64,000 nt of DNA from Cerrena zonata (lineage: Eukaryota; Basidiomycota; Agaricomycetes; Polyporales; Cerrenaceae). The stretch spans positions 310,001 through 374,000 of the forward strand of contig JASBNA010000014.1 of NCBI GenBank assembly GCA_038087015.1, in the 5' to 3' direction. Under the pieces are notes generated by a model, which searched no databases, was not told where the DNA came from, and worked only from the letters and a program-made list of their open reading frames with translations. A program made the position numbers and the translations under genes. Below are positions 13,301-24,364 of this stretch, one piece after another. Position 1 is the first letter of the stretch; each line of letters opens with the position of its first letter.

Positions 13301-16300
13301 CTCGACGCGCTTCCCCCAGAGTTGAGGGCAGAGATCATTCAACAAGAAAGTATCGAACGGGCACGTCTTGCACAATCTGCTGCTGCTCCTGCCCGAAGCA
13401 ACCCCACGGCTCCAGCTGATATCGACCCAGCAAGCTTCATTGCTAGCCTGGACCCCCAATTACGACAAGTGATTCTCATGGACTCCGAAGATTCTCTGAT
13501 CCAAACGTTGCCTTCGCATATGATTGCTGAGGCGGGTCTATATAGGGAGACACGTCTCAACCAAACGCCTCCTACCAACCCTCCTTCCAGACCAGCACCT
13601 TCTCAGCTTCCACAGTCCCAGAAGGGTGTTGCCACCAGAGAAGCCATTCAACTCCTAGACAAACCTGCGATAGCTGTCTTGGTCCGCTTGCTGTTCTTCC
13701 CTGAAGTTCTTCGCAAAAACCTCCTTTTGAAGGTCCTTGTCAACCTCTGCGAGAACTCAAGAACACGAACCGATATCTTCAACCTCTTGCTCAATATTCT
13801 TCAAGATGGTACTGGCGATCTAGTTGCCATTGACAGGAGTTTCGCTCAACTTTCATTCCGCAATTCTCGGGGACACAATCCAACGACACCTAAATCTGCA
13901 GGCAAGCAACGGATGGGTTCTGATTACTTCGCCCTTCCCAATGTGCACGTACAAAATGAGATCGTACCGGAACTGATTGCTCAACGTTGCATTGATGCAC
14001 TTACATACGTCGTCGGTTCAAACGAGTTGTCTTCTGTCTTCTTCCTTACGGAACACGAATTACCCGCTGGTCTTCGTCGTACCCACTCGAAGAAGGGTAA
14101 AGGGAAGGAGAAGCAAGCACCACAGACACACTATCCGATCGTTCTGTTGTTGAGCTTGCTAGGCCGAGCATCTTTGTTGAAGACACCGTCGCTCATAGAG
14201 TCAGTTGTCCAATTACTGGCTTTGGTCACTCGTCCTCTCGTCAGTCTCCATATAGCAAAACTAGCGAAGGCTCAGGACGCAGAGAAACAAGCTTCTGGAA
14301 GCGGCAGTCAACCAACTGAGCCAACGGAACCCAGTGCTGATTCAGATCCCCAAGCAGCTCCACCACCTCAAGCCGAGCCTACTGGTAAGTTGAATCCCCA
14401 CTGTCAATGGCTTCACAACTAATAACATTCTATAGTCGTCACTCCGCCAGCAGGGATGAGAGTGACAGCAGGAATAGCAGCTGTACTAGTGCCCGTTGAT
14501 CCTAACAGCTGATGATCCACCAAGCACCGACAAGTTCATGTTACAGCACCCTCCAACCATCCCTCTGTCCACTCTCCAACTGGTCGTCAACATCCTTACT
14601 ACTGGCGAATGCTCTGGCAGGGCATTCTCGCATACGCTCGCTTTGATTCAACACCTCTCCTATCTTCCTGAAGCGAAGGACGTCATTGCACAAGAACTTC
14701 GTTCTCGAGCCCAGGAATTCGGACAAAGTCTATTCGATGCTCTGGACGAGCTTGCAAGTGCTTTGCAAGAAGGCCGAACAGACGATGTCACAGGTGCTGT
14801 AGCTTCCAAGTTCTCACCCGCTTCTTCAGACCAGGCCAAATTACTTCGGGTACTCAAGACCATTGACTATATGTACTCGAAGCAAGCAGTAGCTACCACG
14901 ACCACGACGCCAGATCAAGCAGATGTCGAGAAGCTTCAGAAGATCTATGAGGATTTCCGATTTACAGCATTATGGAGACGACTTGGTGATTGTCTTGCGG
15001 TCATCGAGGAGAACCCAGAGCTTGAACACATCGCAACCGTCTTGCTTCCGTTGATCGAGTCTCTTATGGTCGTTTGCAAGTATGTTGGTACACAAGCATC
15101 GGGCAACTCTACTTCCCGTGCCATCCGCGCATCTCTCTCACCGAAGTCCCCTACTACCCCTCGCGAATCTATGGAAGATCTCTTCGTCATCTTTACCGAC
15201 GCTCATCGAAAGGTTCTCAACCTTATGGTACGAAACAACCCGTCGTTGATGAGCGGTTCCTTCTCTCTTCTCGTCCACAACCCTCGTGTCTTGGAATTCG
15301 ACAACAAGCGCAACTACTTCAACCAACAGTTGCATCGTCGACTACAATCCAGGGAACATTACGGTACTCTTCAGCTCAACGTGCGCCGTCAACGTGTCTT
15401 CGAGGACAGCTTCCAATACCTTCAACGGAAGACGGGCGAACAAATCAAGTACGGCAAACTTAGCGTCAGGTTCTATGACGAAGAGGGTGTCGATGCTGGC
15501 GGTGTCACTCGAGAGTGGTTCCAGATTCTCGCTCGTCAAATGTTCGATCCCAATTATGCACTCTTCCAGCCATGTGCCTGCAGACAAGCTGACATACCAG
15601 CCCAACCGAGCCTCGTGGGTCAATCCGGAGCACTTGTCGTTCTTCAAGTTTGTTGGTCGTGTTATTGGAAAGGCAATCTACGATGGTCGTCTCTGGATGC
15701 CTACTTTGCTCGTAGCTTCTACAAGCAAATTCTCGCCAAGTCCGTGGAATACCGTGACGTCGAAGCCGTTGATCCCGAGTACTATAACTCCTTGTGCTGG
15801 ATCTTGGAGAATGATCCTTCCCCTCTCGAACTGACGTTCAGTATCGAGGCCGATGAGGTGAGTAATGTTCCGAAATTTGTAATCGACGCATCCTCTAATC
15901 GATTTTTTCTTTTAGTTTGGCATTACAAAACTCGTCGAGTTGAAGGAAGGCGGTGCCACCATTCCGGTCACTAACGAGAACAAGCGCGAGTTTGTCCAGC
16001 TTTCATCTCAGTACCGACTGTACTCTTCCATCAAGGATCAAATCGAGAGCTTGCTCAAGGGTTTCTATGAAATCATCCCGAAGGAATTGATCCAGATTGT
16101 ACGTTCTATTTCTAAGTTCTTCCATGGAAATACTGTACTAACATATATCTAAACAGTTCGATGAGAAGGAACTCGAATTGCTCATCTCTGGTACTCCGGA
16201 CATTGACGTCGACGAATGGAGAGGAGCGACCGAATACAATGGCTACACAAGTGCCGATCCTGTCATCGTCTGGTTCTGGCGTGCATTGAAATCATTCAAC

Positions 16301-16616
16301 CGGGAAGAGCGTGCTAAGGTACTCAGTTTCGCCACCGGTACTTCTCGAGTACCGTTGGGCGGTTTCGTAGAATTGCAAGGTGTCCAAGGCGTACAGAAAT
16401 TCTCAATTCACCGAGCATATGGAGACACCGACAGATTACCTCAGGCGCATACCTGTAAGTTTTTTTATCCTCCCGTTTGGAAATGGATGGCTAACTTTGT
16501 CCAAATTTCAAGGCTTCAACCAGATCGACCTTCCTCAGTATTCATCATACGAAATGCTTCGACAACAACTGTTACTTGCTATCAACGAGGGTGGAGAAGG
16601 CTTTGGTTTTGCTTAA
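4374..16616 (+). CDS. TOM1: giant HECT-type E3 ubiquitin ligase, Tom1/HUWE1 family
   Basis: The largest gene in the window: more than 20 exons and about 3,670 residues, between yeast Tom1 and human HUWE1 in size. I start at 4374 ([13 protein letters not shown]) because an intron at 4413-4462 joins it in frame to the conserved armadillo-like N-terminus ([16 protein letters not shown]). Order along the protein: DUF908/DUF913-type helical repeats; a UBA domain near residue 1290 ([18 protein letters not shown]); a long Asp/Glu tract (exons 11413-11840); a charged Ala/Glu helix; ubiquitin-binding UBM repeats ([17 protein letters not shown] and [17 protein letters not shown]); and a C-terminal HECT domain ending GEGFGFA. 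The catalytic Cys is in AHTCFNQIDLP, its codon split by an intron at 16455-16512. The family transfers ubiquitin to excess ribosomal proteins, histones and mRNA-export factors in nucleus and cytoplasm. Two opposite single-base indels (about 15579 and 15693) put 38 conserved HECT residues out of frame. The splice at 14385-14508 is also uncertain. Confidence 0.95.
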
Positions 16617-17103
16617 GACTGGACTTGACAGACGATTTTGACTTGATGTGACGACGACGCAACGACAGCATTCATATTTTTTTCTCGTAGAAGAGCAATC
16701 GCAATGTATATGTATCCCCACAATGAATATTTCTGTAATCATCCCAACCATTACACCTGTCTGACAGCTTTATTCGTAAAAGCACAAGACCGGGATACTA
16801 CTTCCGAACAAACTGTATTAAGCGAGCAGCGCTTCATGATGCCCGGTAAGCCGGGAAGTTGAGATTCATGTGAGCTTCTGGTAAGTAGTACCCGAGGCAC
16901 AACCACACTCGGGGCATAGCCATGTCCGACGTGTGATATGCCCCCAAATGGCTCACGTATTCTCCTCTTAATACTGCAAGGTCTACCGCGGTGGGTACGT
17001 GCTCGTTTACATCGGTACGTCGTCTCCTCCTACCGCTCGGTGTTGTCTAACTTGCGCTGTAGGACAACTTCGATCGGTGCTACCTAGGGTCACACATATC
17101 GCG
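16617..17103. other. intergenic between TOM1 and the oxidoreductase
   Basis: Contains the TOM1 3' flank (T-rich tract at 16677-16688) and the upstream region of the next gene. No coding signal supported. An upstream ATG at 16999 is in frame with the next gene, but the conserved protein start is at 17104. Confidence 0.5.
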
Positions 17104-18470
17104 ATGCGAGGATTCGTTGTGAGAGAACTCGCCCACCCGTCAAAGATCTCTCTTTCCTATAATGTCCCTGAGCCAACTCCGGGACCGGAGGATGTGATCA
17201 TAGACGTTTACAGTGCCGCCCTCAACTTCTTCGACGTGAGTCGTGTGTTATCCAGATGACATACACGATCGGAGTTCTTACTTCTTCTTGTGCCGCGGGT
17301 AGATTCTACAAACGCAGGGAAAGTACCAGGTCAAGCCTCCGCTTCCGTTTGTCCTAGGCTCAGAGTTAGCAGGAAAGATTGCCTCCAACTCTCCTATTCC
17401 CAAGGGCTGTCCGTTCACACCTGGGGATCGGGTATTCGGCTATGGCCAGGGTGCTTATTCCGACAAAGTATCTGCGGGATGGCGTTCTCTCATTCCATTG
17501 CCGGATAATATGACGTATGATCAAGGTTCAAGTGCGTACGAAAAATATGCATTAATATCAGAGGTCCATATTAATTATATTATCTTACAGGTTTGTTCTT
17601 GACGTGGCCGACAAGTTACGAAGCTCTCGTAGGACGTGCGGAGCTAAAGGCAGGGCGAATGGGTACTTGTGACAGCATCTGCAGGCGGCGTAGGTATCGC
17701 TGCCGTCCAACTTGCCAAAGGTACAATATAAAACCCACCGCTCGGCAGTCAAAATATGTCTCTAACATATTACAGCTCTTGGTGCGAAAGGTCATCGCCG
17801 CCGCCGGCTCAGAAGAGAAGCTAGACGTTTCTCAACGACTTGGAGGAGCAGATTACGGTGTCAACTACTCTAAAACTGGTTGGCAGCAAGAGGTCTTGAA
17901 GATCACGGGTGGAAAGGGAGTCGATGTGATATACGACCCAGTCGGTATGATTAAAGATTCTCTCAAGTGTATTGCTTGGAAGGGAAGGGCTGTTGTGGTT
18001 GGTTTTGCGGGTGGTGAGATTGAGAAGGTATATTTAAATTTATGATTATTATGGGGGAACCTGACAACAAACATAAACATCTTTGTAGCTTCCCCTGAAT
18101 CTTGTTCTTTTAAAGAATATTGCTGTGGTTGGAATCCACTGGGGTGCATATACGAGTACGTTCACATTCCTTGTCCTAAATTTACTTTGTTTCTGACTCA
18201 CATTACAGAGAATGAACCCGGTCATGTACCGGAAGTATGGAAAGCCTTACTTGAGTATGCAATATTTCGAGTTCTCCGTTCTACGTGATCTTGTGCTCAT
18301 TGAATCCTTAGACTATTCTCGTCTGGTCGAGTAAAGCCAGTGCTCTATACGGAGGTATTCCCCCTGGATAAAATCCCGAAGGCCTAGGGAAGCTGGAACA
18401 GCGCAAAACGTGGGGCAAAGCGGTTGTTCGTGTCCGTGATGAGGACTCTTCCGAGAAAGCCAAGCTCTAA
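17104..18470 (+). CDS. quinone-oxidoreductase-like MDR protein, interrupted by two frameshifts
   Basis: A zinc-free medium-chain dehydrogenase/reductase of the NADPH:quinone oxidoreductase type. The GroES-like start is MRGFVVRELAHPSKISL, followed by VLGSELAGKI and PGDRVFGYGQGAYS, the nucleotide-binding fold with ASAGGVGIAAVQLAK, then GADYGVNYSK and DVIYDPVG. Six to seven short introns can be placed. Two single-base changes break the frame. An extra base near 17656 falls between KAG and EWVLVTASAGGVG. A missing base near 18377 would otherwise give IPEGLGKLEQRKTWGKAVVRV before the stop at 18468-18470. Everything else is well conserved, so it is either recently inactivated or, as I think likelier given the same defect in polyubiquitin, mis-sequenced. 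The substrate is unknown. The start at 17104 was chosen on homology. Confidence 0.75.
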
Positions 18471-18777
18471 ATAGCTGACTGACAATAATGTATAGTTGAG
18501 TAATATTAACGTTAACAAGGGTTATTAAAAATGCTGTTGGTAATGCCGCACAACCCAGAACATACCATACCTATTCATGATATTGAGTATCGACCCCAAA
18601 TAAATTTCAACGATATGTGAAGTCCGATATGCCAAAACCGTGACAATAGGTACAATACGGTAACCCGCAAATTTGTTAAATTCTGCTTTAATCGAGGAAA
18701 ATAGCTATCCCGCATTGACTCGGAAATATGAGCGAGCGTGCAAGTTTAAGGGTCCATTAAAATTCTTGTAATTTTAA
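18471..18777. other. AT-rich intergenic
   Basis: 3' flank of the oxidoreductase and downstream flank of a tRNA gene. A TTTTAA stretch lies next to the tRNA 3' end and could serve as its Pol III terminator on the minus strand. Confidence 0.4.
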
Positions 18778-18859
18778 GGTGCTACCAGGGTTCGAACCTG
18801 GGTTCCGGGAAAACCTGACAAGTCAAAATCCCGAGTGATGACCACTACACTATAGCACC
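18778..18859 (-). tRNA. tRNA-Gln (UUG) with a short intron
   Basis: On the minus strand the sequence starts GGTGCTATAGTGTAGTGG and ends TAGCACC, giving a 7-bp acceptor stem. The D-arm/A-box is like yeast tRNA-Gln. The anticodon stem CGGGA/TCCCG encloses TTTTGA (anticodon TTG), interrupted after A37 by an 11-nt intron. The T-arm is CCAGG-TTCGAAC-CCTGG. A second copy of the same isoacceptor lies at 35651-35734 on the other strand with a different intron. Confidence 0.9.
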
Positions 18860-19054
18860 ATAATATGTGATAGCGCGATGAAATATATTTCCTACAATCT
18901 ATTGGTTCGTCCACAAACTCATCCTTAATTCTTGGATCTTGAAAGTTGAAACCGACCATTAACCAGGGCTTGGTGTCTCTTCCAGAATAGAATCTACTCA
19001 AACAAGCCATCTTCCCTTCCGCCACATATACCCCTCCTTCTCCAGACCATAAGC

Positions 19055-20533
19055 ATGTCGGCCCTCTTGTCATACTTACCTTTCAAGGTATCAAGCTCCC
19101 ATGTCTTCGGTATGAACTTCTACTCAGAAGCGGAAAGCTCAGTCTAATGCTCCTCTAATAGTGACGGAACAGCCTTACCTCGCGGTCCTGCTCCTGGCAC
19201 TTGGCTCCCTCTCTTTGGCAAAGTTTCTCGTCAAGACACTAGGTGTACTCGCTCAGACTTTCATACTTCCCGGTAAAAACGTATGGGTTTCCCTGTGAAG
19301 TCATGCAAAGCTATGTGCTGAATTAGGGTTGGATAGTTGAAGAAATATGGTGCTGGGAAAGGTACTTGGGCAGGTACGTAGCGTCACAAGCAACTCTTGG
19401 AAAGCATAATCTCACGCGTCTTTCGTCTGTAGTGGTGACAGGAGCTTCAGAAGGCATTGGACGTGAATTCGCCTTACAGCTGGCCGCGAAGGGTTTCAAT
19501 GTTCTCGTAGCTGCGCGTAACGCTACCTCTTTGAAGGAGCTTACGACCGAGATTGGTGCGTCTATTCATTTAGTTTATGTCATTGTCGTACGAGCTCATA
19601 AAATAATTACATTCGTGCTCTGTTCGCTTCCCCAGAATCCACGAGCAAGGTTCAGACCAAAGCTCTTGCCATTGACTTCAGTAAATTAAACGACCCAGTC
19701 CAATGGGCTCGTTTCCAATCTGAAGTCGAGAACCTCGATATTGGTGTTCTCAGTGCGTCTTTCCATGTTTCTATTCTCTCCGGACTTAATATATCTGACA
19801 CTGGTGCGTGAACCACCATCTCATAGTCAACAACGTCGGTAGATCCCACTCTTACCCCATCAACTTTGTCGAAACTCCCGACGAAGAAATCGACAATATC
19901 CTCCAAATCAACATCAACGCAACTGTTAAGGTCACTAAAGCTATCGTACCTGGCATGGTTCAACGAAAGAGAGGTCTGGTCATCGGCTCAGGTTCCTTCT
20001 CGGGCATCAGCGTCGTCTCACCCATGTTGGCTACATACGCTGGAACCAAATCTTTCTTGTCTTCCTTCTTGGCCGCTCTGGCTGAAGAAGTCAAAGGCAA
20101 GGGCGTTGATGTGGAGACCCTGAATACGTACTTCGTCGTAAGCCCTATCTCCGCTCTCTCATGATATCAAATTGGTTTGAAACATCTTCGGTTTAGGTCT
20201 CAAACATGTCCAAGATCAGGAAGTCGAGTATGATGATCCCTACACCTAAAGCCTATGTCCGTTCCGTCCTCTCGAAAGTCGGACAACCTTGCGGTGCTCT
20301 TTACACCGGTCGTATGCATGTCGTTACACCATACTGGAGTCACGCTTTGCTTGATTACCTCATGGTATATACATTTTTTGAACTTCAATCAGAAGTCGAG
20401 ATGCTGACGTATTTGCGTTTTGTAGAACCTTATTGGCTGGAAACAAGTCTTTGCTTCGTACACTCACGGTCTTCACAAGTCGATCCAGAAACGCTATCTG
20501 AAGAAACAGGAGAGGCTAGCGAAACAGCAATAG
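19055..20533 (+). CDS. very-long-chain 3-oxoacyl-CoA reductase (ketoreductase)
   Basis: A membrane-anchored short-chain dehydrogenase of the IFA38/KAR type. It catalyses the NADPH-dependent first reduction in each cycle of very-long-chain fatty acid elongation in the endoplasmic reticulum. The start is [15 protein letters not shown] hydrophobic anchor ([19 protein letters not shown]) follows, then [16 protein letters not shown] (TGxxxGIG cofactor motif), VNNVG, the catalytic Ser in GSGSFSG and YAGTK (YxxxK). The tail is basic ([18 protein letters not shown]), as expected for ER retention. Several introns are supported, including one that splits the first Val of VVTGAS. No defects are seen. 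It is tail-to-tail with the epoxide hydrolase, 135 bp apart. Confidence 0.93.
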
Positions 20534-20668
20534 ATACTTTCCTTAGCCCGGAACATCCACTGTTTGCTCGTACACTATTGTGTTCACAAAAATTGATGCT
20601 CATGTTATTGGCTAACGTGTAGATACTTAATGGTTTGCTTATGTTGCAAAAATATACTACAACCTAGA

Positions 20669-22234
20669 TCACGCGGTAGCGTAGCCAGTCTTTCCTGGTA
20701 CCAACCCAAATGCAGGCCCTCCTATGCCAAACATCTTTCTCAAATCGTCCACTAGAGCTTCGGGTTTCTCATGAGCCGCAAAATGACCGCCACTTTCATG
20801 TACAGATGTGAACTTGACGTTGCCAAGGGTGCCTGCCCAACTATATTGTGTTCATTCGTCGGTAAAGGATGAAGTTTTGTACTCTGACAATTTGTTACTT
20901 ACCGTACAGGGGAGCAGTGAATTTCTTGCGGGAAGAATGATGCTCCAAGTGGAGTAGGTGACCACTTGGATTTGAATGCTTCACCTCCTTGGACATATTC
21001 GTAGTAAATTCTGATAGATGCCGCAGGTCCCGCTCGAGAGAACCAGTAAATTGAGACCCATGCCAAAACTGAGGCATATGCAACGTTAATACTGAAACAC
21101 GAGGTCTTACGAATGAAACAGATATACCTTCATCGTCAGTCCATGAATAATTATCCGACCAGTTCACAAGCTTCTCGTAAATCCACGCAAGTAACCCGAC
21201 AGGCGAATCACCAAGCGAGTACCCAATCGTTTGAGGTTTCGTTGTGTGTTCCGCAAAGTATCCTTTACCTTTTTCGAGGAACCATTTTGTGCGTTCGAAG
21301 CCTTGTTTATCCCTTACACTATAAGGTCTGACCAGATTTTGGAGATAGATTAGAGGGCTTGAGGAGAATGTGGGCTGTTCTGCACTGGAGGTTCTGTGTT
21401 AATACATGTGTGAGAACTAGGTGCTCGGTAGACTCACCATGGGAAGTTAGTGTGCCATGCTTTGATGTGGGTACCGCCATAAAACTGAACCTGTCTGTGA
21501 AGGATCTGAAATACGAAAGTATGAGTATATTAGTGACCAAAGTGATACTTATGCGAGACGTTTTACATGATATCCCAAGTCTCCACCTTGTCCGACTTGA
21601 TAAATTGTTGTAATTGTCAGCCTAAATAGCAGCATGTACGAGAACGGGTACGCTTACCGTATTCTTTGTAGCCAAGGGAGAGCATCAATTTATGCCCAAG
21701 CTCAGCATATTGATTCATCGAGAACCCTGGTTTGGTAGGTGCCTCCGAGAACCCAAAGCCAGGGATGCTAAACGCAACGACATGGAAACTAGGTCCGTCT
21801 GTCTCGGGAGCGGTCAATAAAGGAAGCAGCTTGGATATTTCCATGAAATGGCCTGGCCCTGATTGTTCGATGAGTGTCACGGTCAACTGTATGAGCAATA
21901 TGGACTCCTATAACCTACACCCATGTACGAAAAGCAATGGGATTGCGTTCTCGAGCTGGCTTTTTTGATGGACATAGTGAATATTCAAGGTCCCAAACCC
22001 TTCAATGTCGATGTCCCTGGTAAACTGAGGGATGGAATTTATCGTGGCCTCACTTGCACGCCAGTCAAAGCTATCTTTCCATCTTCCGACCAGTCTCTTG
22101 ATGTCTTCTAAAGGTACACCATAATCCCAATTAGCATTTTCTAACTCATCTGGGAAACGAACGAGGTCCAATTTCTGTTTGAGCAGATTCAAGTCCTCGT
22201 CTGACACTGCAAGTGTGAACGGGGTTTCTGTCAT
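20669..22234 (-). CDS. epoxide hydrolase, microsomal (EHN) type, copy 1
   Basis: An alpha/beta hydrolase that opens epoxides to diols. It starts [16 protein letters not shown] with the EHN N-terminal domain ([19 protein letters not shown]). The oxyanion-hole motif HGWPG is assembled by splicing: the Trp codon is split T|GG by an intron. It is followed by [17 protein letters not shown]. The nucleophile Asp is in QGGDLGYH, where the usual residue after Asp is Trp (GGDWG). The relay His is in [14 protein letters not shown], and the protein ends GKTGYATA. It is one of two tandem copies in the same orientation. A TATATA lies 73 bp before the start. Whether the Trp-to-Leu change next to the nucleophile affects catalysis is unknown. 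Possible roles are detoxification or juvenile-hormone-like/lipid epoxide turnover. Confidence 0.9.
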
Positions 22235-22734
22235 GACAAAGCTAGCTATGTGGTTGGATGTTGGGGTTAAGACGACACAGAAACTTCTTCAAAATGATCT
22301 ATCTCCTATATATTGTGTCCGGGGGCCGCGTCTTGAACCATAACAAGAATATTCGAGTGAGAACAAGTACGCATTAGGCGGTACGTAACTTGGACTTTCT
22401 AGATCTGGCTACTAATGAGTCAGGAGACGTCACTCCACAATATGGTAATATCATGCTCGGCACCGACATATCCAGCGACTTCGACGTCATAGCGAAGGAG
22501 AATCGCGACTCACTGAGGATAAAGACCAAGGAACGAAAGGCTCGGAAGTCAGAATTTAAGTCGCCGAGACCTGACTATAAAAAGCGAAAGAAACGAAGCG
22601 GCGGTAAATACTTTGGTTAATCCTTCGGTTGCTCCAACGTTCACATGGGCTGCTACAGTAACCCTTCTAAGAGCTGATAAGTATGTGTGTTTATTAGCTT
22701 AGGTGTACGACTTCGATTCTCAGTGCGAACCCGA
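22235..22734. other. spacer between the epoxide hydrolase copies
   Basis: Promoter of copy 1 plus the 3' flank of copy 2. A 76-codon plus-strand frame at 22390-22620 ends in a strongly basic tail (YKKRKKRSGGKYFG) but has no ATG start and no recognisable domain, so it is not called. Confidence 0.4.
22307..22312 (-). promoter_or_regulatory. TATA box of epoxide hydrolase copy 1
   Basis: TATATA is 73 bp upstream of the ATG, preceded by a GC-rich GGCCCCCGGACAC block and followed by GGAGAT. The equivalent block GGCCCGGAACG-TATATA is found before copy 2, so the promoter was duplicated with the gene. Confidence 0.55.
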
Positions 22735-24298
22735 TTACGAGGCAAGGTAGCCAGTCTTTCCAGACACAACTCCGAATGCAGGCCCTCCTACACCGAACAT
22801 TTTCCTCAAATCATCTGCCAGGGCCTCCGGTTTCTCGTGAGCTGCAAAGTGCCCTCCACTCTCGTGTATAGAAGTGAACTTGAGGTTTCCAAGAGAGCCC
22901 GCCCAGCTGCCTCATGAATCCGTTAGCGAGGTTTGTGGTTCAATGTAAGAATATTTACTATGGTGGGGCGCAATGGATTTCTTTCGGGAAGAACGATGCA
23001 CCGAATGGGGTAGAAGACCATTTAGATTTAGACCTTTCACCCCTTTGAGTGTACTCGTAGTAGATCCGAATAGATGCTGCAGGTCCAGCTCGAGAGAACC
23101 AATAAGTGGAGACCCATGTCAAAACTAAGGGATACACATCATGATGTTATTACTATGAGAAACCAATAGAATAGACAGAAAAATATTACCTTCATCATCG
23201 GTCCATGGGTAGTTGTCCGACCAATCAACAAGCTTCTCGTAAATCCACGCAAGTAACCCGACGGGAGAATCAGCTAGTGAGTACCCAATTGTTTGAGGTT
23301 TTGTCGCTTGTTCCGCTTGGTACCCAAATCCTTTCTCCAAAAACCATTTTGAGCGTTCGAAGCCTTGCTTGTCTCTTGCACTATAAGGCTTTAATAGGCT
23401 CTTGAGATAGATTAGAGGGCCGGAAGTTAATGTGGGTTGAGCTGCACTAATGATTCATGTAAATATATGAGATCATAGAGGCAGCAGATCAACCAGAGAA
23501 CATACTATGGGAAGTTAGTATGCCATGCTTTAACATGCGTTCCACCATAGAACTGAACCTGTCTATGGAGAATCTAAAACATGAAAGTATATTAGTAGTC
23601 AAACCAACGTGGCCATGTGAAAAATATTACATGATACGCCCAGTCTCCGCCTTGTCCGACTTGATAAATCGGGCTAGTTGTTAGCTCAAGTAGCAGCATG
23701 CATAACATAAAGGCATATAAACTTACCGTATTCATTGTATCCAAGTGACAGCATCAGCTTGTGTCCTACGTCAGAATATTGGTTTATAGAGAAACCAGGT
23801 TTTGTGGGTGCTTCTGAGAAGCCGAAGCCAGGAAGACTGAATGCAACAACATGAAAACTTGGGCCATCCGTGGCAGGAGTGGTCAATAAAGGAAGCAACT
23901 TGCATACTTCCATGCAATGACCGGGCCCTGATTGCGAAATAGCCAAAAGTGAGTATAGTAAGTTACACGATTGGATGTCTCGACGTATAGCTTACACCCA
24001 TGAACGTATAGAAGCGATATGGCGTTCTCAAGTTGACTCTTCTGATGAATAAGGTACCGAACCCTTCGATCTCGACATCCCTAGTAAATTGTGGAAAGGA
24101 GTTTATTGAAGCTTCACTTGCACGCCAGTCAAAACCATCTTTCCATCTTTTGACCAGTCTCTTGATGTCTTCTAAAGGTACACCATAATCCCAAGAAGCG
24201 TTTTCTAACTCATCTGGGAAACGGACGAGGTCGAGTTTCTGTCTCAGAAGATCCAAGTTTTCATCCAGAATTGCAAGCGTAAATGGGGCTTCTGCCAT
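22735..24298 (-). pseudogene. epoxide hydrolase, microsomal (EHN) type, copy 2, frameshifted
   Basis: A tandem paralogue of the gene at 20669-22234 with the same exon plan. It starts MAEAPFTLAILDENLD, has the EHN domain ([19 protein letters not shown]), HGWPGHCME with the Trp codon again split by an intron, the nucleophile in GQGGDWAYHV, and ends GKTGYLAS. Relative to copy 1, 13 nt are missing around 24049-24052, between EGFGTL and the stretch [10 protein letters not shown]. This throws the end of the EHN exon out of frame. Downstream exons remain open and conserved, so the loss is recent, or it is an assembly defect. A cryptic splice that rescues the frame is not evident. A strong TATATA lies 61-66 bp upstream of the ATG. 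Confidence 0.75.
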
Positions 24299-24358
24299 AA
24301 TACAGTTGGAAGTCGGGGTCAAAGATAAATTGAACCTTCTTCTGAAGAATCTCCCACT

Positions 24359-24364
24359 TATATA
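24359..24364 (-). promoter_or_regulatory. TATA box of epoxide hydrolase copy 2
   Basis: TATATA(AG) is located 61 bp before the ATG at 24298, with the same GGCCCGGA-rich upstream block as copy 1. Confidence 0.55.

Noticed and set aside
15286..15834. Separate plus-strand ORF overlapping TOM1
   Set aside because: It contains the true HECT residues in the shifted frame between two indels, so it is part of TOM1, not another gene.
4374..16616. TOM1 as a pseudogene because of frame shifts
   Set aside because: More than 3,500 residues and over 20 splice junctions are preserved; the indels match the error pattern seen in polyubiquitin.
16999..17103. Upstream ATG for the oxidoreductase
   Set aside because: In frame, but the family begins at MRGFVV; the upstream residues are unlike any targeting peptide I would trust.
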